NCBI GenBank assembly: GCA_030604505.1
Contig: JAUVVT010000112.1
Location: 1-6,363, forward strand
Length of the DNA stretch: 6,363 bases
Source: a bacterium
Lineage (GTDB): Bacteria; SM23-31; JAUVVT01
Direction: 5' to 3'
The position numbers and the translations under genes are program-made. Under the pieces are notes generated by a model, which was not told the DNA's origin, made no database searches, and was given only the letters and a program-made list of their open reading frames with translations. Below are positions 6,329 to 6,363 of this stretch, piece after piece; positions within the stretch are counted from its first letter, which is position 1, and every line of letters starts with the position of its first letter.

Positions 6329-6363
6329 AGTTTAAAGTTTCTTTGCTTACTTTCTTTCCCAAA

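Overview
The window is one strand-biased locus. All three protein-coding genes lie on the minus strand and are transcribed from right to left. In transcription order they are: a complete TonB-dependent outer-membrane receptor (3543-6284, 913 aa); a complete large secreted protein with a type IX secretion (T9SS)/FlgD-like C-terminal domain (253-3195, 980 aa); and the first 46 codons of a PorV/PorQ-family outer-membrane protein, which runs off the left edge (1-140). I see no convincing gene on the plus strand, no tRNA or rRNA, no transposase and no CRISPR array.

The organism is most likely in the Bacteroidota/Chlorobi/Ignavibacteriota (FCB) group. The evidence is the T9SS-type C-terminal domain, the PorV-type N-terminus, the carboxypeptidase-regulatory plus TonB-receptor fusion, AT-rich spacers and start codons without clear Shine-Dalgarno sequences. 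The conserved core of the 980-aa protein resembles large uncharacterised exported proteins I associate with Ignavibacteria and related candidate phyla. That narrower placement rests on memory of the family, not on a search.

The genes read as an outer-membrane/secretion module. The receptor is an active importer in the outer membrane. The 980-aa protein is probably exported by the Sec system and then carried by T9SS to the cell surface or medium. The PorV-like protein belongs to the family that shuttles T9SS cargo. The substrate and physiological role cannot be read from the sequence.

The spacers hold most of the remaining structure. The 347-bp gap between the receptor and the secreted protein contains two oppositely oriented copies of a 25-nt hairpin element. 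These differ at four positions, which form two fully compensated base pairs; a half copy lies between them. A second repeat-like segment follows the receptor stop codon. A near-perfect 28-bp palindrome followed by six T's lies just upstream of the receptor start, and a 30-nt inverted repeat overlaps the stop codon of the 980-aa gene. I see no strong sign of an entirely new enzymatic system. The best leads are the three-gene export/receptor module and the structured spacer elements.
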